Shown piece after piece: positions 48,532 through 57,631 of a stretch of 64,000 nt of DNA (the stretch's first letter is position 1; each line of letters opens with the position of its first letter). The stretch covers positions 14,563-78,562 of the forward strand of contig CAJUNR010000023.1 in the NCBI GenBank assembly GCA_910587765.1. The letters run 5' to 3'. A program made the position numbers and the translations under genes. Origin of the DNA: an uncultured Lachnospiraceae bacterium. Lineage in GTDB: Bacteria > Bacillota > Clostridia > Lachnospirales > Lachnospiraceae. The notes under the pieces are model-generated. The model ran no database searches. It was not told the DNA's origin and was given only the letters and a program-made list of their open reading frames with translations.

Positions 48532-49440
48532 ATGACGTTGTTGTCCTATCAGGTGTTCATGGCGGTCGTGGAGCAGCAGAGCTTTCAGAAAGCGGCGCAG
48601 GTGCTGAAGCTGACGCCTTCCGCGATCAGCCATGCGGTGTCCGCGATGGAATCGGAGCTCGGCTCCGCGCTTTTTGTGAGGAGCCGGCAGGGAATCTATC
48701 TGACCAGCTACGGGAAAGAACTGTTTCCCTACATTAAAAATGTGCTGAACAGCGACGAATACCTGCAGCAGGCGGTGGCACAGTTTAACGGCATGCAGAA
48801 AGGGCTGGTGCGGATTGGTACTTTCAACAGTGCCTGTGTGGAGTGGATGCCCAGCCTCTTAAAAGGCTTTGAGCGGGAATATCCCGAGGTGCGGCTCGAT
48901 ATCTATCAGGGAACTTACAGGGACGTCTATCAGTGGCTGAAGGACGGCGTCGTCGATCTGGGATTTCTCTCGGCTTCCAGCGTGGGGGAACTGTCGGGAA
49001 CGCCGGTTTATGAGGACCGGATCGTCTGTGTGACTCCGAAGGATTTTCAGCCGAGGCATCCGGGATATGTGACGGTTGAGGAACTGAGAGGACAGCGTTT
49101 CGTGGTTCAGAGAGAGGGCTGCGATGCCGATGTGAATCACTTTATGGAGAAATACCATCTGTCCGGCACCGGCGGAAGCCGTATTCTGGACGACATGTCG
49201 GCTATCGCTCTGGTCATGGGCGGCTATGGGGTCTGTCTCGTACCGGAGCTTGTGGTCCGGCATCTTCCGTTTCCGGTCAGCGTCTATCCGCTGGACGTGG
49301 AAGAGAAGCGGACGATCGTGCTGGCCACGGTCCGTTCGCAGGTGTCCGCACCGGCCGTGCACAGGATGCATGACTATATCACGGAGCATTTCCGGGCGGC
49401 AGCCGCTGAGGGACGCCCGGTAAGCGCGCCGGCGGAATGA
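48532..49440 (+). CDS. LysR-family transcriptional regulator
   Basis: 302 residues. The N-terminal helix-turn-helix reads SFQKAAQVLKLTPSAISHAVSAME, then ELGSALFVRSRQGIYLT. The effector domain follows (LVRIGTFNSACVEWMPSLLKGF, EYPEVRLDIYQGTYRDVYQWL, DLGFLS). The ligand is unknown. No divergent target gene is adjacent; the next genes are in the same direction and separate in function. It may regulate distant genes. Confidence 0.93.
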   Translation: MTLLSYQVFMAVVEQQSFQKAAQVLKLTPSAISHAVSAMESELGSALFVRSRQGIYLTSYGKELFPYIKNVLNSDEYLQQAVAQFNGMQKGLVRIGTFNSACVEWMPSLLKGFEREYPEVRLDIYQGTYRDVYQWLKDGVVDLGFLSASSVGELSGTPVYEDRIVCVTPKDFQPRHPGYVTVEELRGQRFVVQREGCDADVNHFMEKYHLSGTGGSRILDDMSAIALVMGGYGVCLVPELVVRHLPFPVSVYPLDVEEKRTIVLATVRSQVSAPAVHRMHDYITEHFRAAAAEGRPVSAPAE

Positions 49441-49462
49441 GAGTAGAAATGGAGTAGAAACG

Positions 49463-50143
49463 ATGTACCAGTATATTTTTTTCGATCTGGACGGTACCCT
49501 TACGGACCCCAGAGAGGGCATTACGAAGAGCGTGCAGTACGCGCTTGCGCATATGGGAATTGACGAGCCGGATCTGGCAAAGCTGGAACCCTTTATCGGC
49601 CCGCCGCTTCCGGAATCCTTTGCGGAATATTATGGTTTTACGCCAGAACAGTCACGAAAAGCCGTCATATATTACCGGGAGTATTTCAGCACGGCCGGGG
49701 TGTTCCAGAACCGGCTTTTTGACGGGGTGCCGAAGCTTCTGCAGGCATTAAGAGCCGGCGGCAGAGTGACCGCCATCGCTTCCTCCAAGCCGGAACCGTT
49801 TGTCCGTCAGACGCTGATACATTTTCAGATTGATTCATATTTTGATTATATCTGCGGCGGGAGCCTGGACGAGAGCAGATGCGGCAAGAGGGAAGTGCTG
49901 GAAGAGCTTCTGCGCCGGATGAATCTTTCCGCGGAAGAGAGGAAAAAGATCCTCATGGTGGGAGACCGCAGGCACGACGTGGAGGGAGCCGCGCATTTCG
50001 GCATCCCCTGTCTGGGACTGTCCATGGGATTCGCCGCCGAGGGGGAGCTTGAGAAGGCCGGAGCGGTGGCGGTGGTGGACAGCGTGGAGGCGATCGGGAA
50101 GTTTGTGCTGCAGAACACGGAAGGGAGAGAAGATCAGTATTGA
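49463..50143 (+). CDS. HAD-family hydrolase, phosphoglycolate phosphatase-like
   Basis: 226 residues. Motif I IFFDLDGTLTD, the cap helices, motif II IASSK, and motifs III/IV KILMVGDRRHDVEGA are present. This subfamily (HAD-IA, PGPase-like) dephosphorylates small phosphate esters. Its stop overlaps the TTG start of prmA by 4 bp. Substrate unknown. Confidence 0.93.
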   Translation: MYQYIFFDLDGTLTDPREGITKSVQYALAHMGIDEPDLAKLEPFIGPPLPESFAEYYGFTPEQSRKAVIYYREYFSTAGVFQNRLFDGVPKLLQALRAGGRVTAIASSKPEPFVRQTLIHFQIDSYFDYICGGSLDESRCGKREVLEELLRRMNLSAEERKKILMVGDRRHDVEGAAHFGIPCLGLSMGFAAEGELEKAGAVAVVDSVEAIGKFVLQNTEGREDQY

Positions 50144-51096
50144 GGTGGAATAAATATACGCTGCTGACGACGACGGAAGCGGAGGATCTGATCAGCAGTA
50201 TGATGATGGACGCCGGGATTGAGGGCATCGAGATTGAGGACGGGGTTCCGCTCTCAGAGAGCGACCGCGCGAAAATGTTTGTGGATATCCTTCCCGACGG
50301 CCCTGAGGACGACGGAACTGCCCGCATCAGCTTCTATCTGGAGCCGGAGCAGGACAACGAGGCGGTTCTGGCGGCCGTGCGGGAAGGGCTGGACGAGATC
50401 AGAGGCTGGGGCGTGGACGTAGGCGCGGGAACCATCGAGTCTGCCCGGACGGAAGACAAGGACTGGATCAACAACTGGAAGCAGTATTTTCATCAGTTTT
50501 ATGTGGACGATATTCTGATCACGCCTTCATGGGAGCCGGTGAAGCCGGAAGATCAGGGAAAGCTTCTGATTCAGATCGACCCTGGCACCGCGTTCGGGAC
50601 CGGGATGCATGAGACTACCCAGCTCTGTATCCGGCAGATCCGCAGGTACGTGACCGGCGGGACGGTTTTGCTGGATGTGGGAACCGGAAGCGGGATTCTT
50701 TCGATTGCGGCGCTCAAGCTGGGAGCGGAGCGCGCGCTGGGGACGGACCTCGATCCCTGCGCCGTCAGCGCGTCGCTGGAGAACATGGCGGTAAACGGCA
50801 TCGGCGAGGACCGGTTCCGGGTGCTGCTGGGGAATCTCATTGACGACAGAGACGTACAGGAGCAGGTCGGATACGAACGGTATGACATGGTCACGGCCAA
50901 CATTCTGGCGGAGGTGCTGGTCCCGCTGACGCCGGTTGTGGCGCGGCATCTGAAGAAGGGCGGTATCTACATTACGTCCGGGATTCTTGACGAAAAAGAG
51001 GAGACGGTGACGGAGGCGGTAAAGGCGGCCGGATTTGAGGTGCTGGAGGTAACCCGTCAGGGAGAGTGGGTGTCCGTGACGGCGCGTAAGAATTGA
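50140..51096 (+). CDS. prmA: ribosomal protein L11 methyltransferase
   Basis: 318 residues. The N-terminal substrate domain (WNKYTLLTTTEAEDLI, then DWINNWKQYFHQF) is followed by the methyltransferase core with TAFGTGMHETTQLC, LLDVGTGSGILSIAALKLGA and DMVTANILAEVLVPL. It trimethylates L11 in the family. TTG start coupled to the upstream HAD gene; the rsmE gene follows 10 bp later. Confidence 0.96.
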   Translation: MRWNKYTLLTTTEAEDLISSMMMDAGIEGIEIEDGVPLSESDRAKMFVDILPDGPEDDGTARISFYLEPEQDNEAVLAAVREGLDEIRGWGVDVGAGTIESARTEDKDWINNWKQYFHQFYVDDILITPSWEPVKPEDQGKLLIQIDPGTAFGTGMHETTQLCIRQIRRYVTGGTVLLDVGTGSGILSIAALKLGAERALGTDLDPCAVSASLENMAVNGIGEDRFRVLLGNLIDDRDVQEQVGYERYDMVTANILAEVLVPLTPVVARHLKKGGIYITSGILDEKEETVTEAVKAAGFEVLEVTRQGEWVSVTARKN

Positions 51097-51106
51097 CGGA
51101 GAGAGT

Positions 51107-51871
51107 ATGTATCATTTTTTTGTGGAGCCGTCTCAGGTGCATGCCGATGAGATCGAGATTCTCGGCGGGGATGTGAATCACATCCGGAATGTCCTGAGGA
51201 TGAAAGAAGGAGAAGAGATTCTCATTCATGACGGATACGGCAGCGAATACAGAAGCCGGATTGACCGTTTCGGCGAGGATGCGGTCTATGCGGCGGTGAT
51301 GGAGAAACGCAGGGTCGCGTCGGAACTTCCCTCGAAAATCACGCTTTTCCAGTGTCTTCCCAAGGGGGACAAGATGGAACTGATCATTCAGAAGGCGGTG
51401 GAGTTGGGAGCGTCCGCGGTCGTCCCGGTGGCTTCGAGAAGATGCGTGGTAAAACTGGACGCCAGGAAGGAGATCTCGAAGCTTCGGCGCTGGCAGGCGA
51501 TCGCCGAGAGCGCGGCCAAGCAGTCCGGGCGGGCTGTCATTCCGGAGGTGGCGCCGGTTGTTCCCTTTTCAGAGGCGCTGCTTCGCGCGCAGGGGGCGGA
51601 GGTTCTGCTGCTGCCCTATGAATGCGCCGGGGAACTGCTGGAGGACGGCTGCAAAAGTGCCATGCAGCGCTCGAGGGAGACGCTGGCGGGAATCGTAAGA
51701 GGGCAGTCCGTCGGTATCCTCATCGGTCCCGAAGGAGGATTTGAGAAGTCGGAGGCGGAGGCGGCCGTGCAGGCGGGCGCACAGATGATCTCGCTTGGAA
51801 GGCGGATCCTGCGTACGGAGACGGCGGGGCTCTGCGTCCTGTCCGTTCTGATGTTTCAGATGGAGGAGTAG
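51107..51871 (+). CDS. rsmE: 16S rRNA m3U1498 methyltransferase
   Basis: 254 residues. The PUA-like N-terminal part (GGDVNHIRNVLRMKEGEEILIHDG) and the knotted SPOUT C-terminal domain (LPKGDKMELIIQKAVELGA, VGILIGPEGGFEKSEAE, SLGRRILRTETA) are complete. It methylates U1498 of 16S rRNA with SAM. It sits in the usual prmA-rsmE order. Confidence 0.97.
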   Translation: MYHFFVEPSQVHADEIEILGGDVNHIRNVLRMKEGEEILIHDGYGSEYRSRIDRFGEDAVYAAVMEKRRVASELPSKITLFQCLPKGDKMELIIQKAVELGASAVVPVASRRCVVKLDARKEISKLRRWQAIAESAAKQSGRAVIPEVAPVVPFSEALLRAQGAEVLLLPYECAGELLEDGCKSAMQRSRETLAGIVRGQSVGILIGPEGGFEKSEAEAAVQAGAQMISLGRRILRTETAGLCVLSVLMFQMEE

Positions 51872-51874
51872 GAT

Positions 51875-53029
51875 ATGGAGGCATATCTGGATAATTCAGC
51901 AACGACCCGCTGCGTGGAACGGGTGACGGACCGGATGGTCAAAGTGATGCGCGAAAGTTACGGGAATCCGTCTTCCCTGCACGTAAGGGGAGTGGAGGCG
52001 GAACATGTGATCAGGGAAGCGAAGGCTTTTTTCGCGAAGAACCTGAAGGTAAAAGAGAAGGAGCTTTTCTTTACTTCCGGAGGCACGGAATCCAACAATC
52101 TGGCGCTCATCGGGACCGCGCTTGCCAATCAGAGGGCGGGCAGGCATCTGATCACCTCGTCCATCGAGCATCCGTCCGTGTTGAATGCGATGAAGCATCT
52201 GGAGGAACTGGGTTTTTCCGTGACCTATCTCCCGGTGGACCAGGACGGCGTCGTCTCTTTGGAAGCGCTCCGCGACGCGGTGTCCGAGGAGACGATTCTG
52301 GTGTCCGTGATGTATGTGAACAATGAGATCGGCTCTGTCCAGCCGGTGGAGGAGATTGCGCGGATCGTAAAGGAGCGGAACAGGAAGACGCTTTTCCATG
52401 TGGACGCGATACAGGCGTACGGAAAATACCGGATCTTTCCGGGCCGGGAGGGGATGGATCTTCTGTCGGTCAGCGGCCACAAGTTCCACGGCCCCAAAGG
52501 CGTCGGCCTGCTCTATGCGGCCGGGAAGGTGAAGATACACCCGATTCTGTTCGGCGGCGGACAGCAGAGAGGGTTGCGTTCCGGCACGGAGAATGTGCCG
52601 GGAATCGCCGGAATCGCGGCGGCGGCAGAGGCCTGCTATGAAGATCTGGAGGAACAGGTCGGCCGGCTGTACCGTCTGAAAGAACGCTTTACGGAGGGGA
52701 TCCTGAGGCTGGAGCAGACGACGGTCAACGGCAGGACGGGCGGAGACGGCGCTCCCCATATCGTGAGCGTAAGCTTTGCGGGAATACGCAGCGAAGTGCT
52801 GCTGCACGCGCTGGAGGAACGGGGAATCTGCGTATCCGCGGGTTCGGCGTGCTCCTCGAACAAACCGGCAGTCAGCCATACGCTGCAGGCGATCGGAGTG
52901 AAGAAGGAACTGCTGGGCAGTACGCTTCGCTTCAGCTTCAGCTTTGAGACCGCGGAGGAAGAGATTGATTACTGTCTCGGGGCGCTGGAGGAACTTCTGC
53001 CGGTGCTCCGCAGGTATGTGCGCAGATAA
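51875..53029 (+). CDS. cysteine desulfurase (NifS/IscS family)
   Basis: 384 residues. EAYLDNSATTRCVERV at the start, TSGGTESNNLAL, the PLP-binding SGHKFHGPKGVG and the catalytic Cys loop SAGSACSSNKPA are present. The gene directly precedes thiI (17 bp). In B. subtilis the paired desulfurase (NifZ) supplies persulfide to a ThiI lacking a rhodanese domain, and this ThiI also lacks one. A role in tRNA 4-thiouridine formation is therefore likely. Confidence 0.95.
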   Translation: MEAYLDNSATTRCVERVTDRMVKVMRESYGNPSSLHVRGVEAEHVIREAKAFFAKNLKVKEKELFFTSGGTESNNLALIGTALANQRAGRHLITSSIEHPSVLNAMKHLEELGFSVTYLPVDQDGVVSLEALRDAVSEETILVSVMYVNNEIGSVQPVEEIARIVKERNRKTLFHVDAIQAYGKYRIFPGREGMDLLSVSGHKFHGPKGVGLLYAAGKVKIHPILFGGGQQRGLRSGTENVPGIAGIAAAAEACYEDLEEQVGRLYRLKERFTEGILRLEQTTVNGRTGGDGAPHIVSVSFAGIRSEVLLHALEERGICVSAGSACSSNKPAVSHTLQAIGVKKELLGSTLRFSFSFETAEEEIDYCLGALEELLPVLRRYVRR

Positions 53030-53046
53030 AACGACAGGAGATGGAT

Positions 53047-54228
53047 ATGTTTCAGGCATTTTTGATTAAATATGGAGAGATCGGGGTAAAGGGAAGGAAC
53101 CGTTATGTATTCGAGGACGCCCTGGTGGCCCGCATGAAACAGGTACTGTATCACGTGGACGGCACGTTCCGGATCACAAAGGAACAGGGACGGATCTACG
53201 TGGAGGCGGAAGGGGCATTCGATTATGAGGAGACGGTGGCGTCCCTGCAGAGAGTATTCGGCATCGTGGGAATCTGCCCGGTGGTCCTCAGGGAGGACCG
53301 GGGATTCGAGACGCTCTGCACGGATGTAATGGATTATATGCACCGGATGTACGAAGGGGTGAGCGCGACCTTCAAAGTCCACACCCGCCGCGCCAACAAG
53401 AATTATCCCATGGATTCCATGGAAGTAAACGCGGAGCTCGGGGGCAGAATCCTCCGGGAATTTCCGCAGTTGTCGGTGGATGTGCACAAACCGGACATTC
53501 TGCTGCACATTGAACTGCGCAGCCATATCTGTATCTATTCCGAGGTTATACCGGGGCCGGGCGGCATGCCGCTGGGGACCAACGGGCGTTCTCTGCTCCT
53601 TTTGTCCGGCGGGATTGACAGTCCGGTGGCGGGCTACATGGTGGCGAAGCGCGGCGTTCTCATTGACGCCGTGTATTTTCACGCGCCGCCCTACACCAGC
53701 GAGCGGGCGAAAGAGAAGGTGGTGGATCTGGCCGCGAAGATTGCGCGCTATACGGGTCCCATCCGTCTGCATGTGATTCATTTTACCGATATTCAGATGT
53801 ATATCTACGATCAGTGTCCGCATGACGAGCTGACGATTATTATGCGCCGCTATATGATGCGAATTGCGCAGAGGATCGCGGAAGAAACAGGATGCCTTGC
53901 TCTGATTACCGGCGAGAGCATCGGGCAGGTGGCAAGCCAGACGGTTCCGAGTCTGGCGGCGACCAACGATGTCTGCACGCTTCCGGTCTTCCGTCCGCTG
54001 ATCGCGTTTGACAAGGAAGATATTGTGACGGTTGCGAAGAAGATCGACACGTATGAGACTTCGATTCTGCCTTACGAGGACTGCTGCACCACGTTCGTCG
54101 CCAAACATCCGGTGACCAAACCTCAGGTGGAACGGATCCGCCGGTCGGAGCAGGCGCTTGCTGAGAAGATCGGGGAGATGTTGGAAGAAGCTCTGAAGAC
54201 GAGGGAAGTGATCGAGGTCCGGCGCTGA
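53047..54228 (+). CDS. thiI: tRNA 4-thiouridine synthase ThiI
   Basis: 393 residues. The N-terminal ferredoxin-like and THUMP domains (LIKYGEIGVKGRNRYVF, VHTRRANKNYP, GGRILREFP) precede the PP-loop LLLSGGIDSPVAGYM, and then EDCCTTFVAKHP. There is no C-terminal rhodanese domain, so sulfur must come from the adjacent desulfurase. The ATG at 53047 is chosen over 53041 because AGGAG abuts the latter. Confidence 0.95.
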   Translation: MFQAFLIKYGEIGVKGRNRYVFEDALVARMKQVLYHVDGTFRITKEQGRIYVEAEGAFDYEETVASLQRVFGIVGICPVVLREDRGFETLCTDVMDYMHRMYEGVSATFKVHTRRANKNYPMDSMEVNAELGGRILREFPQLSVDVHKPDILLHIELRSHICIYSEVIPGPGGMPLGTNGRSLLLLSGGIDSPVAGYMVAKRGVLIDAVYFHAPPYTSERAKEKVVDLAAKIARYTGPIRLHVIHFTDIQMYIYDQCPHDELTIIMRRYMMRIAQRIAEETGCLALITGESIGQVASQTVPSLAATNDVCTLPVFRPLIAFDKEDIVTVAKKIDTYETSILPYEDCCTTFVAKHPVTKPQVERIRRSEQALAEKIGEMLEEALKTREVIEVRR

Positions 54229-54242
54229 CTTTCCTGCGCATC

Positions 54243-54271
54243 AAAAAAGCTGCCGTCCTGTGCGGCAGCCG
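54243..54271 (-). terminator. terminator of the HPr-like gene
   Basis: GCTGCCG (54249-54255) and CGGCAGC (54263-54269) form the stem. On the minus strand it is followed by a T run (AAAAAA at 54243-54248 on the + strand). It may also terminate thiI transcription from the other side. Confidence 0.8.
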
Positions 54272-54285
54272 GTTACGGGCCTGAA

Positions 54286-54519
54286 TTATTCGACAATGTA
54301 GGGCGCGAGGACTTTCAGGATCTCCTCCGCGTTCTTCTCCGAATGGATGTTCAGCTCGATGGGTTTGGAAAGATCCAGGCTGAAAATCCCCATGATCGAC
54401 TTGGCGTCGATGACGTAACGGCCGGAAACCAGGTCGAAATCATTGTCGAATTTGGTGATCTCATTTACGAACGCTTTTACTTTATCGATGGAATTTAAAG
54501 AAATATGAACGGTTTTCAT
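54286..54519 (-). CDS. HPr-like protein without the phosphocarrier histidine
   Basis: 77 residues. The fold and the serine region are like HPr: KSIMGIFSLDLSKPIELNI matches the region around regulatory Ser46. Where HPr has I-H-A-R-P with the phosphorylated His15, this protein reads SIDKVKAF, so sugar-transport phosphotransfer is not possible. It resembles Crh in having lost His15. A regulatory function through the Ser is the likely remainder. Only gene on the minus strand in the second half of the window; GGAGG site before the ATG. Confidence 0.85.
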   Translation of the reverse strand: MKTVHISLNSIDKVKAFVNEITKFDNDFDLVSGRYVIDAKSIMGIFSLDLSKPIELNIHSEKNAEEILKVLAPYIVE

Positions 54520-54620
54520 TGTATGTTCCTCCTCAATTCAATGGTCTTATTACTACTAACATATTAATGACTTGCGTGGAGAAAGTCAATGAAAAATTCA
54601 TAAAAAACAAGGAGAAAAGT

Positions 54621-55940
54621 ATGAAGAGAGCGGCGCTGCACAGTCTGGGCTGTAAAGTAAATTCCTATGAGACGGAGGCCATGCAGGAAATCCTCGTCCA
54701 AAACGGTTATGAGATTGTTCCTTTCGAGGAGCAGGCGGATGTCTATGTAATTAATACCTGCAGCGTCACAAATACAGCAGACCGCAAATCCCGTCAGATG
54801 CTCCACCGGGCGAAGAAACAGAATCCGGATGCGCTGGTGATTGCCGCGGGCTGTTACGTACAGTCGGCCGGAAAAGAACTGGAGAGGGATCCGCTGGTGG
54901 ACATCCGGATCGGCAATAACGAGAAGGCGGCACTTGCGGATATTCTCAGCGTCTGGGAGGAAGAGCGCAGAGCCGCGTGGGTCCATGACCTCACTCACGA
55001 GAAGCGGTATGAGGAGATGAGCCGCCGGCAGACGTCCGGACATACAAGAGCGTATGTGAAGATTCAGGACGGATGCAACCAGTTCTGCACGTACTGCATC
55101 ATTCCCTACACGAGAGGACGGGTCAGAAGCCGGGAGCCGGCGGATATTCTTGCGGAGGTGAGGGCACTGGCCGGGAACGGATACCAGGAGATAGTGCTTA
55201 CCGGGATCCATCTGGACTCCTACGGGGCCGACGGGAAGGGGGGAGATCTTTTGTCGGTCATCCGGGCCGTCTCGGAGGTTCCGGGCATCCGGAGGATCCG
55301 CCTGGGCTCTCTGGAGCCGCGGATCATGACGGAAACGTTTGTCCGGGGACTGGCGTCGGTGGAGCAGCTGTGCCCGCATTTTCACCTGTCGCTGCAGAGC
55401 GGCTGCGACGAGACGCTCCGAAGGATGAACCGGAAGTATGACACGCGGGAGTTCGCCGCGTGCTGCGAACGGCTCCGCGCGCATTTTGACGCTCCGGCGC
55501 TGACGACGGACGTCATGGTGGGATTTCCGGGGGAGACGGAGGAGGAGTTTGCCGAAAGCCTTGCCTTCCTGAAGCAGATTCATTTTTATGAGATGCATGT
55601 CTTTCGGTATTCCAGAAGGAAAGGGACCGCGGCGGACCGGATGGACGGACAGGTGCCGGAATCGGTCAAGGCACAGCGGAGCAGAGTGCTTCTGAAGCTT
55701 ACAGAGGAAGAAAGCCTCGCTTACCGGCGCCGTCTGTTCGGCAGGACGGTGGAGGTGCTGATGGAGGAATCCTGCGAGGTGCGCAAAAAGACGTATCAGA
55801 CCGGCCATACGGGGGAATATGTAAAGGTAGCGGTGGCGCAGGAAGAGCCCCTCTCCAACCGTCTCGTGCGCGTGAAAGTGGAAAAAGCACTGGAAAATGA
55901 TATGCTGTACGGAGTTTTGACAGAAGCTGACAGAAAATAA
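54621..55940 (+). CDS. mtaB: tRNA t6A37 methylthiotransferase MtaB
   Basis: 439 residues. The N-terminal UPF0004 domain has GCKVNSYETEAMQE, NTCSVTNTADRKSRQ and GCYVQSA. The radical SAM motif is CNQFCTYCIIPYTRG, followed by a TRAM-like end. The three-plus-three cysteines bind two [4Fe-4S] clusters. The protein makes ms2t6A in tRNA decoding ANN codons. The start at 54621 follows AAGGAGA; the open frame upstream lacks family sequence. It is divergent from the HPr-like gene. Confidence 0.95.
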   Translation: MKRAALHSLGCKVNSYETEAMQEILVQNGYEIVPFEEQADVYVINTCSVTNTADRKSRQMLHRAKKQNPDALVIAAGCYVQSAGKELERDPLVDIRIGNNEKAALADILSVWEEERRAAWVHDLTHEKRYEEMSRRQTSGHTRAYVKIQDGCNQFCTYCIIPYTRGRVRSREPADILAEVRALAGNGYQEIVLTGIHLDSYGADGKGGDLLSVIRAVSEVPGIRRIRLGSLEPRIMTETFVRGLASVEQLCPHFHLSLQSGCDETLRRMNRKYDTREFAACCERLRAHFDAPALTTDVMVGFPGETEEEFAESLAFLKQIHFYEMHVFRYSRRKGTAADRMDGQVPESVKAQRSRVLLKLTEEESLAYRRRLFGRTVEVLMEESCEVRKKTYQTGHTGEYVKVAVAQEEPLSNRLVRVKVEKALENDMLYGVLTEADRK

Positions 55941-56074
55941 ACGTTGAATTTACGGACAGATTATAGTAAACTGATGATAGAGCAGATGCAGAATCTATTT
56001 TTGTATTTATAAAACATCGGGCGCGGGCGCGGTTCCGGGGGACGGCGCGCCGCGGCCGGTGAGGACGGAGTACT

Positions 56075-56338
56075 ATGAAAAAATTGGAAAACACACAGTA
56101 TTTTAAGCTTCAGTCGGATCAGGAGCTGAAAGTGGGCGAGGTCCTGCAGAAGGTCTATCAGGCGATGACGGAGAAGGGATATGATCCCGTGAATCAGATC
56201 GTCGGGTATATCATGTCCGGGGATCCGACCTATATTACCAGCCATAAGGGAGCGAGAAGCCTGATTATGAAGGTGGAGCGGGACGAGCTGGTGGAAGAGC
56301 TTCTGAGAGTGTATGTGGAGAAAACGGTAAAGGACTGA
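56075..56338 (+). CDS. ireB: IreB-family regulatory phosphoprotein (UPF0297)
   Basis: 87 residues, typical length. Conserved GYDPVNQIVGYIMSGDPTYITSHKGARSLI is the family core (VNQIVGY, SGDPTYI, NARSLI-type end). In Enterococcus faecalis IreB is phosphorylated by the PASTA kinase IreK; here a Thr at residue 7 (LENTQYF) could serve. It starts the conserved ireB-ruvX-DUF1292 operon. Confidence 0.95.
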   Translation: MKKLENTQYFKLQSDQELKVGEVLQKVYQAMTEKGYDPVNQIVGYIMSGDPTYITSHKGARSLIMKVERDELVEELLRVYVEKTVKD

Positions 56339-56345
56339 GCGGCGG

Positions 56346-56816
56346 ATGAGAATTATGGGGCTGGATTATGGCTCGAAGACGGTCGGGGTGGCGATCAGTG
56401 ACGGGCTTCTTTTGACTGCCCAGGGGACGGAGACCATCGTGAGGACGCAGGAGAACAAGCTCAGGAAGACGCTTGCCCGGATCCGGACGCTGTGTGAAGA
56501 GTACGAGGTGGGAGAGATTGTACTCGGTTTTCCAAAAAATATGAATAATACGGTAGGGGACAGGGCTGAAAAATCGCTGGAATTTGCAGAGATGCTCAGA
56601 AAGCGGACAGGCCTGCCTGTTGTCATGTGGGACGAGCGCCTGACGACGGTGGAGGCGGAGCGGACGCTGATGGAGAGCGGCGTCCGGCGGGAACACAGGA
56701 AGGAATATGTGGACCGGATCGCGGCGGTCTTTATTCTGCAGGGATATCTGGACAGAAGGAGAGCCGGCGCAGCCGCGGATCCGGGGACGGAGAACGGAAC
56801 AGAAAGTGAGAAGTGA
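56346..56816 (+). CDS. ruvX: Holliday junction resolvase-like YqgF
   Basis: 156 residues. The RNase H-like fold is marked by MGLDYGSKTVGVAISD, VLGFPKNMNNTVGDRAE and VMWDERLTTVEAERTL. Members act in 16S rRNA 5' end processing or junction resolution. It lies 7 bp after ireB. Confidence 0.95.
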   Translation: MRIMGLDYGSKTVGVAISDGLLLTAQGTETIVRTQENKLRKTLARIRTLCEEYEVGEIVLGFPKNMNNTVGDRAEKSLEFAEMLRKRTGLPVVMWDERLTTVEAERTLMESGVRREHRKEYVDRIAAVFILQGYLDRRRAGAAADPGTENGTESEK

Positions 56817-56819
56817 GAG

Positions 56820-57077
56820 ATGGAACGACTGACGTTTCGGGGCGAAAACGGAGAGACCGTGGATTTCTATGTACTGGAACAGACCCGCGTGGGCGGGGTG
56901 AATTACCTGCTGGCGGCGGACTCGGCGGAAGGCGACGGGGAATGTGTGATCTTCCGGGATCTGTCGGACGAGCGGGAGAGAGAGAGCCTCTATGAGATCG
57001 TGGAGGACGAGCAGGAGCAGGAAGCGGTTCTGGCCGTTTTTGAGCAGCTTCTGGAGGATGTGGACATTACGAGATAG
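56820..57077 (+). CDS. DUF1292-family protein (YrzB type)
   Basis: 85 residues. TFRGENGETVDFYVLEQTRVGG and YEIVEDEQEQEAVLAVFEQLLED match DUF1292, small acidic proteins found after ruvX. Function unknown. It lies 3 bp after ruvX. Confidence 0.9.
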   Translation: MERLTFRGENGETVDFYVLEQTRVGGVNYLLAADSAEGDGECVIFRDLSDERERESLYEIVEDEQEQEAVLAVFEQLLEDVDITR

Positions 57078-57146
57078 ACCGGCGGCGTGTCTGCGGGAAG
57101 CCGGGGCGTGCGCGGCCGGACAACGGCGGTTCGGCGGAGAGAGAAG

Positions 57147-57605
57147 ATGGGGCTTAACAGGGAAGGGTTTGAAAGGCTGCTCCGGGAAAAGGGACTGAAG
57201 GTAACGGCGCAGCGGACGGCCGTTTTGTCGGCGCTTTCCAGAGAGGCGGACAGTCATCTGACCGCGGAGGAAATCTATGAATTAGTGAAAGTAAAGAGTC
57301 CGGAGATCGGGCTTGCTACGGTATACAGGACAATCCAGCTTCTGCTGGAGTTGAAGATCATCGACCGGATCTATCTGGACGACGGGTATGTGCGGTATGA
57401 GCTGGGGCATGTGTATGAGGACGAGGACAGCCATCACCACCATCACCTGATCTGCGTAAAATGCGGACGGGTCATGTCGTTTCAGGGGGATCTGCTGGAA
57501 GAATTTGAAAAAAGGATGGAGGAAAAGACCGGTTTTCAGATTCAGGATCATGATGTGAAACTCTACGGATACTGTACGGATTGTCTGCAAAAAGAAAACG
57601 TGTAA
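57147..57605 (+). CDS. Fur-family transcriptional regulator
   Basis: 152 residues from the ATG at 57147 (after GGAGAG); the frame is open to a GTG at 57087. The N-terminal winged helix has REKGLKVTAQRTAVLSAL and GLATVYRTIQLLLEL. The metal-binding half has SHHHHHLICVKCGRVMSF, HDVKLYGYCTDC at the end with two CxxC zinc pairs. It may sense iron, peroxide or zinc; the exact subgroup is not clear. It overlaps no neighbour but lies 26 bp before RNase J. Confidence 0.92.
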   Translation: MGLNREGFERLLREKGLKVTAQRTAVLSALSREADSHLTAEEIYELVKVKSPEIGLATVYRTIQLLLELKIIDRIYLDDGYVRYELGHVYEDEDSHHHHHLICVKCGRVMSFQGDLLEEFEKRMEEKTGFQIQDHDVKLYGYCTDCLQKENV

Positions 57606-57631
57606 TGAATATTTTACAGGAGGTTATTTAT

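Noticed and set aside
55941..55970. TTGAAT and TATAGT as promoter of ireB
   Set aside because: Spacing is only 12 bp; no better pair was found, so no promoter is listed.
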